Below are positions 21,136-33,096 of a stretch of DNA of 64,000 nt, piece by piece. The position numbers were made by a program, and so were the translations under genes. The notes under the pieces were generated by a model, which did no database searches, was not told where the DNA came from, and saw only the letters and a list, made by a program, of their open reading frames with translations. The stretch is from Voacanga thouarsii (Eukaryota > Streptophyta > Magnoliopsida > Gentianales > Apocynaceae). Numbering within the stretch: the stretch's first letter is position 1; each line of letters opens with the position of its first letter. The stretch lies in NCBI GenBank assembly GCA_026120185.1, contig JANUWF010001819.1, positions 1,364,001-1,428,000 on the forward strand. The letters run 5' to 3'.

Positions 21136-23549
21136 TATGTTTTCAGGTTGTGAGCACTGTCGACATGACTAGGGCTAGAGTCCAAGATTTTGGAACTTTA
21201 CAATTATTTGTTTTATTCAAATACAGTTACTCTATTATTCTATATTTTAAGACGTTGTATGTCTTTTATTTCAATTGTAAAACATTGAAGTCCTTATTGG
21301 AGGTATTTCTTTGGATAAGTCTTTTATTACCTCATTATAAAGACCCCTTGTCCTTTGGACGGGACAATATGTTAATGTTATGTCATAGAGGCAATCACTT
21401 GTACATTGTATATGACACATTTTATTTTAATAAAAGGCATTATTTATCTTACAGTTTCTTTTGTTTATTTTTGTGTAATAGAACAATTAGATAAAGTCCT
21501 TAGTACGACACTGTGTTAAGAAAATCATGATAGAGATCATGATATGAGATTCCTACTACATTGTATAGTGTTAGTAGTTAAATAGTCCCTAGTCGTAGTA
21601 TTAATGAAATAGGACATCATTAATGCATTAAGAATAACATGTGTTAAACTTCCTGATTTGATCAGGCAGTGATTCTCATATCCGTGAGTATTAAGATACT
21701 CAAAGTTATCACGTGGATACTTGTTAATAGAATAAGTTCATTGGATGACCTAGTTATGAGATAATCACATAGATAACTATTTAGTGCCGGTGATATAATC
21801 TCAATATAGCAAACGTGCAAGTATCCTTAAACTTTGAGATCTCCAAGGTACTTTGTTTGCTGAGCATTATGCTTTGATTCCAATCTCTAGAGCCAGATTG
21901 AGGGTCGCCTATGGGATGGATATTGGGTACATTGTGAGGTAAACAAAAGTAGTTGAGAGGGTCAATAAAGGATTCACCACTCCTAATAGTATGGGTGAAT
22001 ATCTCACGGCCACTTGTAGGAATTACTACTCAAGAAGTTCTTGGCCAAGGCGATTGTGTATTGGAAATAGTTCCAATTGATACACATTTAGAGTAGTGGG
22101 TTCCTGGTACTAGTACTATTATATTCGGGCCAGAATTAATATATATTCTGGAAGGAGTTGGCACTAATTCCGTACACTAAACCGAATGAGATATTATATG
22201 GTGAAAGGAGTTAATTGCATTGTAGTTTGTTATTAAAGGGTTCATGTCAAGCCACTTGACTTCCTGGACTCTTGGGTGGTCATGATGTATTGCTAAATAC
22301 CACTTATGATCTGAGAATATAGGTTTATTAATTGATGAATTAATAAACCAATCCTGATTAGAATCAATATAATTAATTATAATTAATTATGAATTATTAA
22401 TCTCAAAGACGTTTGGATTAATTCATGTTCGCTACCAATTGACTGGGAAACCTAATAGGTCACACACAATAGAGGATTATATACTCAAGATGTTATTTGA
22501 TAACATAGTGAAGTTAATTGCGAGAAAGAGAAGTTGTTGTGGCCAAATTATAAGTAGTTATAATTTATGGGCTAAATTGTAATTATGAGAACTTGATGTT
22601 TCCAATTACAATTAGGGAATTCTAACTGTTCTAGAATTCTCAGATGGAGTATTTTCAGCAGAATTTTTTCGTGATATATATAGGATATATGCACAAAATT
22701 CTGGGCAAGAAAAGACACACCAAAACACTCCAAAACCCTAGGGCAACTCACGACATTCTCTTTTCTTCTCTCTCTCTCTCGTTGTTCTTGATGAATAAAC
22801 CCTAGCCACCATCTTATTTTTTTGCTAGTACAGAAAATCTTGGTGCTTGAGTGTGATCCTCTGTGTGGATTTCTATTAGAAACAATCACACATTGTGATT
22901 GTAGTGGTTGGACGTTCAACTCTCGTAGTGTTTGATCAAGAGGATTGTTGGATCGCGCCTTGACTTGAAAAAAGAAAAATTTTGTTTTTCACACGATCAA
23001 AGAAAGGTAAAACTGTTACATTTGTTCTCTTTATGTCTTATTTTCCACATGTATGCAGATCTTGAGTTGGTATCTCGTTCTTATTTTTTCACTGCACTAT
23101 ATATGATATGCGTGAGATACCTAACACGATATCCCCGCCCTTTTTGGGTACGTAGGTAGTAGAGTATTATAGCTATTGCCTTAGTTTATATGTTTGTCCA
23201 TTGCTATTGTGGATCCCCGATCTTACCCCAACAGAGGGTAGTGAAGATCTTTTTGTCCACAATTATGGTCCTTGATTCAATTTACTTTTAGTAAAAGGAC
23301 CAAAGTAAGGTAACATAGAAGAGGCAAGTCTAATATATGCTTTTTGAAGCTAAAGGCAATAAGGGAGATAGAATTTATAACTATTGATGTAGAAATTGAG
23401 ATTAATGAAAAGTCAAGAGCTGATGATAAAATAGGAAACACAGAGGGTAGTGCCAAGCCTTGATTTAATTGTGAGAAAACATTAATGGTGAGTGTAGTTT
23501 AACTTCGAAGGGCAAAGGTGGCAATTCCTCAAAAGGCAAAGATGGTGGC
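21136..23549 (+). repeat. Inverted segment copied from about 17218-19677
   Basis: Reading forward, this block is the reverse complement of the left junction. It has first the end of the 3.4-kb-type LTR (21136-21364 and 23127-23172, matching 19406-19677), then the copia LTR fragment (23173-23232, matching 19344-19405), then the flank (23233-23549, matching 17218-17528). It lacks the solo LTR present at 17529-19334 and carries a different solo LTR at 21370-23126. Both solo LTRs therefore post-date the inversion event. Confidence 0.85.
21370..23126 (+). mobile_element. Solo LTR inserted in the inverted segment
   Basis: A 1757-bp block begins TGTTAATGTTATGTC and ends GAGATACCTAACA. It is flanked by CAATA (21365-21369) and CGATA (23127-23131), a 5-bp duplication with one G-to-A change at a CpG. 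The 3' part has a TATA-like stretch near 22673, a CT microsatellite near 22768 and a T-rich end, typical of a copia LTR. No coding region. Confidence 0.85.
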
Positions 23550-23551
23550 CT

Positions 23552-24573
23552 AACTCCCTAACACTGTCGCCTAATCAAGAATGAGTTTATCTCCTGGAAG
23601 TGGCCACCTACCGAAAAACTAGCTCACCCATCTTAGACTAGTAATAGTAGTCTACCCTTATTGAGTACTCAACGATCTTGCCACAAGGAAACACATTAGT
23701 ATCAAGTAGTAACCAACAAGAAAGTATCAAGCATGGCTTGGTCAGCCTTTATAAAACCATTTAGTGCAAAAATCAAGTGAAGTGTTTCGAAACCATTTTT
23801 GTTTTAAGAAACAGTGTGTGAATTGGAGAAGAATAGGAAAAGCTGGCCATGCTGAACTTTTTATCACATTAAACCATGTTTCCATTGATACCTCAAAACA
23901 TTTGACAACTTGCAATTGCTACGTTTTACAAACGGTTTTATGCAAGGACTTACCTCAGAAGAGTAAATTAATTTCTTATTTGAAAGGAGTGAATCTTTAT
24001 TCTTAATAACCTTCCACATCTAAAAATTACAAAGTAATCCAGTCACAATCTAGTCCTATTATTTCAAGAAATCAATTGCATACAGCAAGCAATCTAATTA
24101 ACTTTTCGCTCAGCTTTTTACTTCAATTCCAAGTGTCATTCCATGGAATTATTCACAAAAATATTGCATAAAGGATTGACTAGTTATTAAAATAAAAGTC
24201 GCTCAAGAGAGTATTAAGTTATCTAATGCAAAAATATTAAGCAACTAAAGAATTTAAATAAACAGATATTCATTTAATTATCTACTTAATTAATTAAAAT
24301 ATTATTTATTTATAGCTACAGGAAAATAAATGACTAAGGTAATATATTATTTAATGGATAGGTAATTTATTAGGTGATAAATGCAGATAGCACTATTAAA
24401 AACAGCAATGAGAATAATAATATCAATATTATTACTGTTAATAATATTATTACCATTAATATTAGCAATAATAATAATGAGGATACTAACAATATTAGTT
24501 TTAATACTACTAACAATATTAATGAAAGTTAATAAAATAGTGGCACTATTAGGGTTTCCTTTATTACATCCTA
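23552..24573 (-). repeat. Direct repeat, copy 2, within the rearranged solo LTR
   Basis: It matches 20102-21135. It joins the inverted segment on its left and continues uninterrupted into the remaining LTR sequence (24574-26382) on its right, so it lies in the original context. Confidence 0.88.
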
Positions 24574-26387
24574 GTGCCTTCTTACACCATTGTTACACAT
24601 AAGAAACACATATGAGCTAATAATGGAAAGTTTCCTCAACTTTTTTTAGGTTAAACAGAATTTCCAACAAGGTATCTCAGTTTCTCCAAAAACATATTAC
24701 CTATGAATACTCCACGGATTGACCTCAAATTTTACAGAGATATACCTTAATACATATAGAACAGAGTTCTGGTGGTCTTGCATGCAAATTAAGCCCTAAT
24801 TATGCTCAGAATATTTATTTTTGCTACTATACTTTTTTGTCTAGACTTAAAGAAAAATTCGTAACTCATTAACCCCTCCTCAGAAAATTACAAAAGTTTA
24901 CAGGAAACTTCTAGCACATACGGCTACAACTTCTCTGTTTTGGTCTTTCCTATATTCAGTATTTTTCTACACAAAATTACCCACACAACTTAACTGACCG
25001 GTAAAAACAGAACACTCTATTTTCTCATAGTTTAAAAAAAATTACTAAGATCATTATAAAGGTTTTCTTGCATGAACTCTACCATAAATCACACCCTAAA
25101 TATGTATAGTAAACAAGTTCAAAATCCCTTGAAATAACAACTTCTTTGTTATTTTATTTTGCTTTAATCTTAGAGCATCAATAATGTATAAAAATGTATT
25201 CTTTCCATCAAAACTCTTAAAAGTTGGTTTCTTTTTAATACTTAAGCATAATCTAATGATAATGATTAGATTCTATGCAAATAACACATAAGATCTTTTT
25301 TTTTTTTTTTTTGAAACCAAAACCCTAATTTTTCCCCCTTTACCAACGGCAGTCAAGAAAATCCAAAAAAATGAATAATTTATCGTTATTTCTTGCTTTG
25401 TCTAACTCAAGCAATTTTAGAAGAAAGGGGTAGATGGCTTCTATCTTCCGTTACCACCAAGAATGCCAAAGATTCGACTTTAGAATAATACTCCCAAGTT
25501 GCTAAGTTGTGTAGAATTTTCTCCGTTAGCAAAATAATTAACTTTGGCTAATAGGGAGGAAGGGATTTTCATGTGGAAGGGAGAGGGAGAGAGAGTGTGG
25601 CGGCTAAGGTAGGAATTAGGAGAGAAAATCTAATTAATTAGGTTTTATATAAAGGAGTTTTAATCGGTTTAGGAAATAGGAAAAGAATTAAAGGAAATAT
25701 ATATTTTCTAAAGGATTTATCTAATTAAAACTCTAATTAATTAATTAACTAAAATCCTAAGGAATTAAGGCCCTAGGTGGTGGCACACATGAGGGAGAAT
25801 AAGAAGGAATATTCCCTAATTTTCTCTAAGCATTATAGAATTGGAAAAAAGAAATATTAATATTCTTTTTAGATAATTTTTCAATTACACAAGAATTAGG
25901 TTTTCTTGTTTTTCTTCCTAATGTGGCGGCTAATAGGGCTTCTAGAAGACTAGTAGTCCCCTCTAAATAATTCTCCTAGCCCAACTAAATATTTAATTTA
26001 AGAAATTCAAATCTCTCCAAGCAAAATAAAATAAAAAGGAAATTCTTGCTAATCTTAGATTTAATTACTTCCTAGAACTTAATACATAAGCAATTAAATA
26101 AAACAACCATATAATGAGTGTCTAATGGATATAAATAAAAGAAATTGCTCAAGTATGACAAGGACATAAATATCAATTATCGTCTAATAATTAGTTGCCT
26201 AAGTTATTTTAGTTAACGCCATCCTACACTTAAATACATCATCATATGCACAACATTTATTCCACATAACAAGCTCACATAATTCATCTATACCATGCTA
26301 AATATGTCCACATACAAGCACGCTCATGCTATTTAGGTCACACATACCCTACTTCTAGGTATACTTTAGATAGGGTATCACAACAGC

Positions 26388-27099
26388 AAAGTAGCTCAAC
26401 AAAACTTCAGTGACAAAATAATCCTACAACACCCTTCACTTTAGAAAATCCCATACTTCAATGAAATAATAGGAGCACTAAGAAAAATGAAATGGCAGCA
26501 ATAATGGAAGCTAAAAAAAATAACCAAACACAAAATAAGAAACACCACATTTTTACATGGAAAACCTCTCCAATGTGAAGAAAAAAAATCATAGGACCCT
26601 TTGGTATACCAGAAATATCTCCACTATCAACAAAGAGAAATGCAATAGAGTTTCTGCCACAACCACAATACTACAGCCCAAGAGAACAAGAAATCAAAAG
26701 ATCCCACAAAACTGAATAGAAAAAGGCTGGAAGAAAATCACCAAATATAGCAGCTGTCCACACCCAAATACTCAGCCTTGGACCATTTAAAACTTGAAAT
26801 CTACCAACTACATTATAGAGCAAGTTGTCTTCAACCACTAGTTCAAATTTGAGTTCAATTGAACTCTGTTTGCCCTTTAAATATTAATTTCTTCATAGAA
26901 AACCAAAGCTGCATTTTTCCTTCTTCCCGGCTCCTTCTGTTTCTTATCTCTCTCTCTCATTGGCAGCTTTTTTGTTGTCTTTTGTATCTCTCTTTTGTTA
27001 ACCAGACATAAAGCATTTTCTTTTATTGTTTTTAGTATGTGGGCCATGAGGGTTAGTTGGCTTATTTATAAAGCATAGCTAGGAGCCAACTGCCTAACA
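26388..27099 (-). repeat. Copia 3' LTR, main part
   Basis: It aligns with 32500-33096 and ends (plus strand) ACTGCCTAACA, giving TGTTAGGCAG as the LTR start on the minus strand. The U3 part beyond the 5' LTR truncation point (about 27025-27099) survives only here. Confidence 0.88.
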
Positions 27100-27112
27100 A
27101 ATCTCCCTTTCC
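27100..27112 (-). promoter_or_regulatory. Copia polypurine tract
   Basis: On the minus strand GGAAAGGGAGATT abuts the 3' LTR, the expected plus-strand primer. Confidence 0.82.
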
Positions 27113-27149
27113 TAACTATATGGAGGAACTTGCCATCTTGGCAAGGGAA

Positions 27150-30100
27150 CAACAAACTTCAAATTTCTATCTAAGCAAGATTTTAATCAACATATCAACC
27201 CCATTTTCATCTGTATGGACTTTCTTAAGTTCCACCAACTTCTCATTCAATACATCACGTATCCAATGATACATCACATTAATATGTTTAGATCTTGAAT
27301 GAAAAGAAGAATCTTTGGCAAGATGAATAGCATTTTGACTATCACAAGCATCGCATACCTTTGTTGAGAGCAACCAAGTTTTTTAATGAACTTCTTCATC
27401 CACAATAGCTCTTTACAAGCCTCTATAGTAGCTATAAATTCTACCTTCGTACTTGACAAGGCAACACATGTCTATAACTGGGACTGCCATGCCACAGCTC
27501 CCTTAGCAAAGGTAATTAAGAATCCTGAGATAAATTTTTTAGAATCAACATCTCCAGCCACGCCTGAATTTGTATACCCCAAAAGGATATATAGTTTTTT
27601 CATTCCCAAAGCAAAGTTTCAAGTCAGAAGTGCCACAAAGGTATCTTAATATCCATTTCAGAGCATTCCAATATTCTCTCCCTGGGTTTGAAAGAAAACG
27701 GCTAATCAAACCTACCATATGAGTTATGCCAGGTCTTGTACATACCATTGCATACATCAAACTACCAACTGCTAAGAAATAAGGAACTCTCTGCATGTCT
27801 TGTTTTTTTGCCTCTGTGGAAAAACTCTGTTTGGTACACAACTTGAAATAAGCTGCAAGAGGAGTGCTTATAGGTTTTGTTATAGCTATTTGGAATCTCT
27901 AAGCACCTTTTTGATGTAGTCTTCTTGAGATAACCATAGCTTCCTCGCCATCCTATTAGGTGTGACTCTTACACTAAGAATCTACTTTACTAGTCCCAAG
28001 TTCTTCATAGCAAATAACTTACTTAACTATTCCTTCAACTCAGCAATCCTGGAAGCACTTTAATCAACATGTCATCAACATAAAATAATAAAATGATAAA
28101 ATCATTACTAGAGAATTTTCACACAATTATATAGTGGTCAAAAGTTCTCTTTTTGTAGCCCTATTGCCTCATGACTAACTCAAACTTCTTGTACCAGTGT
28201 CTTGGTACCTGTTTTAAGCTATACAAGCTCTTCTTCAACTTGCATACATAATCTTCTTTGCCTGTCACCTAAAAGCCCTCTAACTGTTCCATGTATGTCT
28301 TCTCTTCTAAATCACCATGGAGAAAAACTGTTTTAACATCTATTTACTCAACCTTCAAGTCTAGACTTGTGGCTAAGCTAAGAACCTCTCTAATAGAAGA
28401 CATTTTCACAATAGGTGAGAAAATATCAACAAAGTCGACTCCCTTTTTCTGACAATATCTATTGACAACCAATCTAGCGTTATATCGCGAATGAGATAAT
28501 TTTCTTCTCACTTTCAATCTATAAACCCAACAATTTTTCAAAACTCTCTTACCCTTAGGTAACTGCACTAGTTCAAAAGTATGATTGTTTGTTAGAGATT
28601 TCATCTCTTTTTCCATTTCCTTGACCTACTAAACCTTCTGTTCACTTTCCACTGCTTCCTCATAGCACTTTGGTTCTCCCTATCAGTCAAAAGTACATAT
28701 TCATATGGAGAATATCTAGTGGAAGGCTAGACCTTCTAAGTAGAGCAGGTGACTGATCTATGGGTTCATGCTGTTGAACATTAACAACATCATCTACTCG
28801 AATATCCAAATTACCATCTTCCTAGTCTTCCTGTTCATCATTTTGTTAAATATCAGTTTGTATACCATCTCTAGCCATACCATATAACTGTGGAGTCTAA
28901 ATCTGGCCTGAACTAACAAAGTCATGAGCCTGGTGCTTAGCCTTCTCTACTTTTCCAATATCATCAATGGTCTGATCCTAAAAAAACACAACATCTCTAC
29001 TTCTTATTAGTTTTTTCTCAACCGGATCATACAACCTATAGCCAAATTCATCCTGACCATAACCCAAGAAGATACACTATTGTGATTTGACATCTAACTT
29101 TGACTTCTCATCTTTGGGAATATGGACAAAAATTTTACAGCCAAACACTCTTAGATGATTATAGGAAGAGTTCATACTAGACTAAACATTTTCAAGAACA
29201 TCACCTTCTAATACAATAGTAGGAGTTAGGTTGATAACATGGACAACAGTATATAATGCTTCACCTCAGAAAGACTTTAGCAACTTAGCATCTGAAAGCA
29301 AACACCTAACTTTCTCAATTAATGTTCTACTCATCCTTTCAGCTAAACCATTCAACTGAGGAATTTTGAGAGGAGTCTTTTGATGTCTGATATCCTGCTG
29401 TCTGTAGTACTTATCAAAAGGTCCACAATACTTACCATCATTGTCTGTATAGATACATTTCAGTTTCTTCCTAGTCTGTCTTTCAACCAAGGCATGAAAC
29501 TGCTTAAACTTATCCAGAACCTGGTCTTTTGTCCTCAAAGCATAGACCCACAATTTTTCTGCAGTAATCATCAACAAAAGTTAAAAAGTAAGAAGCTTCG
29601 CTAAGTAACTATACCTTTAAAGGACCACGACTATTAGAATACACTAACTCTAACAAACCTAGCTTTCTATAAAGAGAATTAGTTTTGAAGGAGACTGTGT
29701 TTTGTTTTTCTACTAGACAGTTAGGACACTTCTCAAACTTTGCACTCTTTATTCTTGAAAGTACTTTTTATTGAACAAACAATCAAGTGCCTTTTCACTT
29801 ATATGACTCAATCTTTTGTGCCACAAATCTGGTGAGACTTTACTATCTACCACATTCATTTTGTTTCTAGAAACTAAAGCTTAAATCAAATATAGACTTG
29901 AACACTTCTTTCCAAGAGCCACAATAAAAGAGCCTTTAGTGAGTTTCCATTATCCTCCATCAAAGTTGTTGCAAAACCTATTATCATTAAGTCTTCCAAC
30001 TGATATTAGATTCAAGCGGGCATTAGAAGCATATCCGATATATCTGAGAAGCAATTTGTGCCTATTTTTAGTTTCCAAGCAAACATCACCAATGCCAACC

Positions 30101-30200
30101 AATTTTGATACGCATTGCCCATTCTTAATACCATAAAATCACTAGAAGTGTGAGGTGTAAAGAATTCTCTTTTAGCTATAATACGTAATGCAATCCCAAT
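27150..30200 (-). pseudogene. Copia pol: integrase, reverse transcriptase, RNase H, inactivated
   Basis: Read on the minus strand, the integrase core comes first: SYFLTFVDDYCRKI near 29603-29560, then DQVLDKFKQFHALVERQTRK, CIYTDNDGKYCGPFDKY, and PQLNGLAERMSRTLIEKVRC within 29577-29266. The reverse transcriptase block follows, with MEKEMKSLTNNHTFELVQLP from 28616, GVDFVDIFSPIVKMSSIREV, and the active site LLFYVDDML near 28095-28065, whose YVDD motif is intact. RNase H-side segments are VGSLMYAMVCTRPGITHMVG near 27765-27706 and KVEFIATIEACKELLWMKKF near 27447-27388. Numerous stops and frameshifts separate these blocks, for example after 28344 and near 28270. The element family makes cDNA and inserts it; this copy cannot. 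Confidence 0.9.
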
Positions 30201-30208
30201 GTCTATAC

Positions 30209-30998
30209 TCAATCTGTGTCATGAGATGTATAATTTATAACATCTTCAAAAACAACAGCAAGGTCATTAGTTGTGGTGGTAGCAACACGATCACTATTTT
30301 CTTCTTTCTTCTCATGATTACTATCACTGCCCTTATTCTCCCTTTTCCACTTGAAACATTTCTTCTTGATTTGCCCCTTCTCACCACAATAATGACATGT
30401 CAAATCCTTACACCTCGACTTGGACTTACTTCTACTCTTGTCTCTATTTTTTTTACTTCTATTTTTGTTTCCTTCCCTTATCTTCAGTAACTAGAACTTT
30501 AGAATTAGAGGAAGTTGTACTTGGAGTTTTCATTCTCGCTTCTTTATTAAGAATTCCACTTTTGGCATATTCTAAACTTATAGCACCACTTGGAGCAGTA
30601 TTAGTCTAAGATGTCCTAAAAGTGTCCCAAGCTTTAAGAAGAGTATTTAGCAACCATAACTCCAAAATTTCATCATCAAACTTCACTCCTTCATTTGCTA
30701 ACTGATCAACAATACCTTGAAATTCATTCACATGATCATTTATAGAAGTTCCATTCTTATACTGCAAGTACATCGTTTGTTTAAGTAGAAACAATTTGTT
30801 ATTACTAGTTTTCGAGGCATGCATCTTTTCAAGTTTTTCCCATAGAACTTTAGCATCAACCTTTTTATTAACATGATTTAAAACATTGTCATCACACCAT
30901 TACATAAAATAGGCACATACTTGTTCGTGCTCAAAAGTCTATTCTGCATCAGATTTTGAATTAGGCTTATTACCAAATACAGGCAAGTGAAAACCTTT
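30209..30998 (-). pseudogene. Copia gag, main part with defective zinc knuckle
   Basis: On the minus strand the frame contains GFHLPVFGNK near 30992-30963, FEHEQVCAY near 30942, VLWEKLEKMHASKTSNNKLF near 30850-30790, and the segment YKNGTSINDHVNEFQGIVDQ near 30764-30700. The nucleocapsid knuckle is CHYCGEKGQIKKKC near 30397-30356, spacing C-x2-C-x4-x-x4-C, but the zinc-binding His is Gln. Stops interrupt the frame near 30606 and 30920. The N-terminus is separated by the solo LTR at 31009-32314. Confidence 0.87.
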
Positions 30999-31008
30999 TT
31001 ATAAGAAT

Positions 31009-32314
31009 TGTTAACCCTAAGGGTATTCTCCTATATTTTGATTTATAACAAATATTGATGATGACTAACTTATGTGATCTATATGTAATAGGACATGTTT
31101 GATTTCAGTTCTTCCAAGGCATGCTCATGAGACTGTTAAGCAACTCTTAGGCAATAGAATCCAAGAGTGGGTGATCAAGTATAACTCCAACTTAAGAAAT
31201 TGCATACCGAAAAGCCATTGTAAAGAATTATAAACTAGAAATTATTATTAAGGTATTATTTGTAAATTCCTACGTGTCTTTATCTTGTGTTCAATTTATT
31301 TTTACCTTGACGCACTTACAAAAGATTTCAAAAAAAGGAGATTTTTTTTTTGATTTTATAAAATCCTTGGTTGAGTAGTTTTGGATGGACCTATAAATCC
31401 AAAATTCCATCCAATAATCTATAGCATTTTTCAAAATATATCTTTTTGCTTAAACTGTTATTTTGGACTCACCTTTTATACGGATATCTTTCCATTCTAT
31501 GATTCCAAAATCCTAAAAATACTGACAGAAGTAACTAGCCGTTGGAACTTCGGGTTTAGCTCCTACTAAAACTCGATTTTCAAATAGATTTCTGTACTAA
31601 CTCATTCAAAAACATTCTTACACTTTAGAACACAAAAATCCCTCCTTTCGTTCGTGCTTCACAGTAAGATTAAATTGCTCCAAAGGTAAAAAGGTGTTTG
31701 TGCTTAGCGATTTATATCTGCTCAATCTGTGAGCCATTTCTGTATTCCATCTTTAATCAACTTTGTATCAAGGTTAAGGAGGTAAAACCCAGTTGGGGTG
31801 AGCTTTGATTGTTGTATTTAAAGAGGTTGGATGTAAAACCAAGGTTAGTGATCCTCTTGTGTAAGATTGGTGTCGTCTACCACCATTAATTTGGAAAAAT
31901 ATTTTAGTCAATGGTGTTGAAATCATTAAATGTGAATTTAAGGTAGTGGATGTAGATCATTTTAGGATCGAACCACGATAAATCCTTAAGTATATTCTTG
32001 TGTTTTTTTTGTCTAAACTTCTTCACTGCAATTTCTAGTTCTCAAATCTTAAATGTTGTATCTTTTTCTTTAAAATCAGTGATCCATTTAAGACTCTTGC
32101 ATTCTATAGTAAGCCTGTCCTTGATAGTTCAACTACCCATCTTTATTACATACCATCTTCTCTCCATTCTGTGCTAATTTAAAAGATTCCTGACTGCACT
32201 CTTAAAGCTGCGAAGCAAATCTGTCATTCAGTTCACCATTCTCAAAAGATATCAAGTTTTTAATTTTCATTTGTTTGCCATAAACGTTATTTATCCCTCC
32301 TCTAAAGCTTATCA
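31009..32314 (+). mobile_element. Solo LTR inserted in copia gag
   Basis: A 1306-bp block begins TGTTAACCCTAAGGG and ends AAGCTTATCA. It is flanked by a perfect AGAAT duplication (31004-31008, 32315-32319). It separates the gag start (32398-32320) from the next gag segment (30998 leftward). The text near 31950-32040, with a GATCGAACCACGATAAATCC segment, resembles the R/U5 part of plant LTRs. No coding region. Confidence 0.85.
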
Positions 32315-32398
32315 AGAATCATATCTCTCATTTTTCCTTTCCATTTATGATAATTAGTTCCATTCAAATAAAACATCTTACCTGCATTTGGCTCCATA
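32315..32398 (-). pseudogene. Copia gag N-terminal fragment
   Basis: The minus strand from ATG at 32398 reads MEPNAGKMFYLNGTNYHKWK and continues GKMRDMIL, a typical copia gag start. It is cut by the solo LTR target site at 32319. Confidence 0.85.
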
Positions 32399-32434
32399 TT
32401 TCAATCAAGAAGGCAATTCAAGTATCAACTAATA

Positions 32435-32446
32435 GCTCTAATACTA
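32435..32446 (-). promoter_or_regulatory. Copia primer-binding site (initiator tRNA-Met type)
   Basis: On the minus strand TAGTATTAGAGC follows the 5' LTR after four bases. It differs at two positions from TGGTATCAGAGC, the complement of the initiator tRNA-Met 3' end, both consistent with G-to-A or C-to-T decay. Confidence 0.82.
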
Positions 32447-32450
32447 GTTC

Positions 32451-33096
32451 TGTTGGGGTAAGACAGGGGATGCACACAGTAGCAGCAGACAAAAACAGAA
32501 ATTAAGGCAACAACAAAGCTTCAGTGATAAAATAATCCTATAACACCCTTCGCTTTAGGAAACTCCACACTTGAATAAAATAATAGGAAAATGGCAGTAA
32601 TAATGGAAGCTAAAAAACACATCTAAACACAAAATGAGAAACATCAAGTTTTTACGTAGAAAATATCTCTAATGTGAAAAGGAAAAATTACGAGATCCTT
32701 TGATCCACCAAACAAATCTCTACTATCAACAAAGAGAAATACAACAGAGTCTCTGCCATAACCATAACCAAACTACAACCCAAGAGAACTAGAAATCACA
32801 AAAATCTCACAAAATAGAAGAGAAAAAAGTTGAAAGAAAATCACCAAATATAGCAGTTGTCCACACTCAAATACTTAGTCTTGAGCCATGAAAATTTTGA
32901 GACGTACCGACTATATTGTAGAGCAAGTTGTCTTCAAGAATTGATTCAAATCTTAGCTCAATCGGACTCTGTTTGCCCCTTGAATATCAATTTATTCAAA
33001 GCAAACCAAGGCCGCCTTTTTCCTTCCGACTGTTTCTGTTTCTCGTCTCTCTCTCTCTCTCTCTCTTGTTGACCAGACACAAAGCATTTTCTTTTA
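32451..33096 (-). repeat. Copia 5' LTR, truncated
   Basis: It begins TGTTGGGGTAAGACAGGGG on the plus strand (LTR 3' end) and aligns with 26388-27099. Similarity stops at AAGCATTTTCTTTTA (33096), so about 75 bp of U3 and the outer terminus are lost. Confidence 0.87.

Larger units (their letters stand above)
19406..26382 (-). mobile_element. Rearranged 3.4-kb-type solo LTR inserted in the copia 3' LTR
   Basis: Read on the minus strand it begins TGTGATACCCTATC near 26382 and ends GGGTACGTATGTAGG then GGGGTGTTACA at 19406. Its flanks ACAGT (19401-19405) and ACAGC (26383-26387) are a 5-bp duplication with one C-to-T change. It is the same family as 10401-13807 in opposite orientation. The span is 6977 bp because an inverted segment (21136-23549) and a 1.03-kb direct duplication were added. 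Removing both leaves about 3.5 kb, the size of the intact relative. Confidence 0.85.
19344..33096 (-). mobile_element. Ty1/copia LTR retrotransposon, disrupted and 5'-LTR truncated
   Basis: The element reads right to left. A truncated 5' LTR (32451-33096), a tRNA-Met-type primer site, gag, integrase, reverse transcriptase, RNase H, polypurine tract and 3' LTR follow in order. Integrase before reverse transcriptase defines Ty1/copia. The 3' LTR is split by a 7-kb insertion (19406-26382) and gag by a 1.3-kb insertion (31009-32314). No target duplication can be shown because the right end is lost after 33096. All frames are broken. Confidence 0.88.

Noticed and set aside
20931..21494. 187-codon Ile/Leu-rich frame that looks like a multi-pass membrane protein
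   Set aside because: It is translated ATT/ATA simple sequence, crosses the rearrangement junction near 21135 and runs into the solo LTR at 21370. Its counterpart at 24381-24602 is broken.
22572..23159. 115-codon minus and 75-codon plus frames near the end of a repeat
   Set aside because: Both lie in or across the 3' part of the solo LTR 21370-23126; the sequence has LTR features (TATA-like stretch, CT run, TG...CA ends) and no protein similarity that I recognise.
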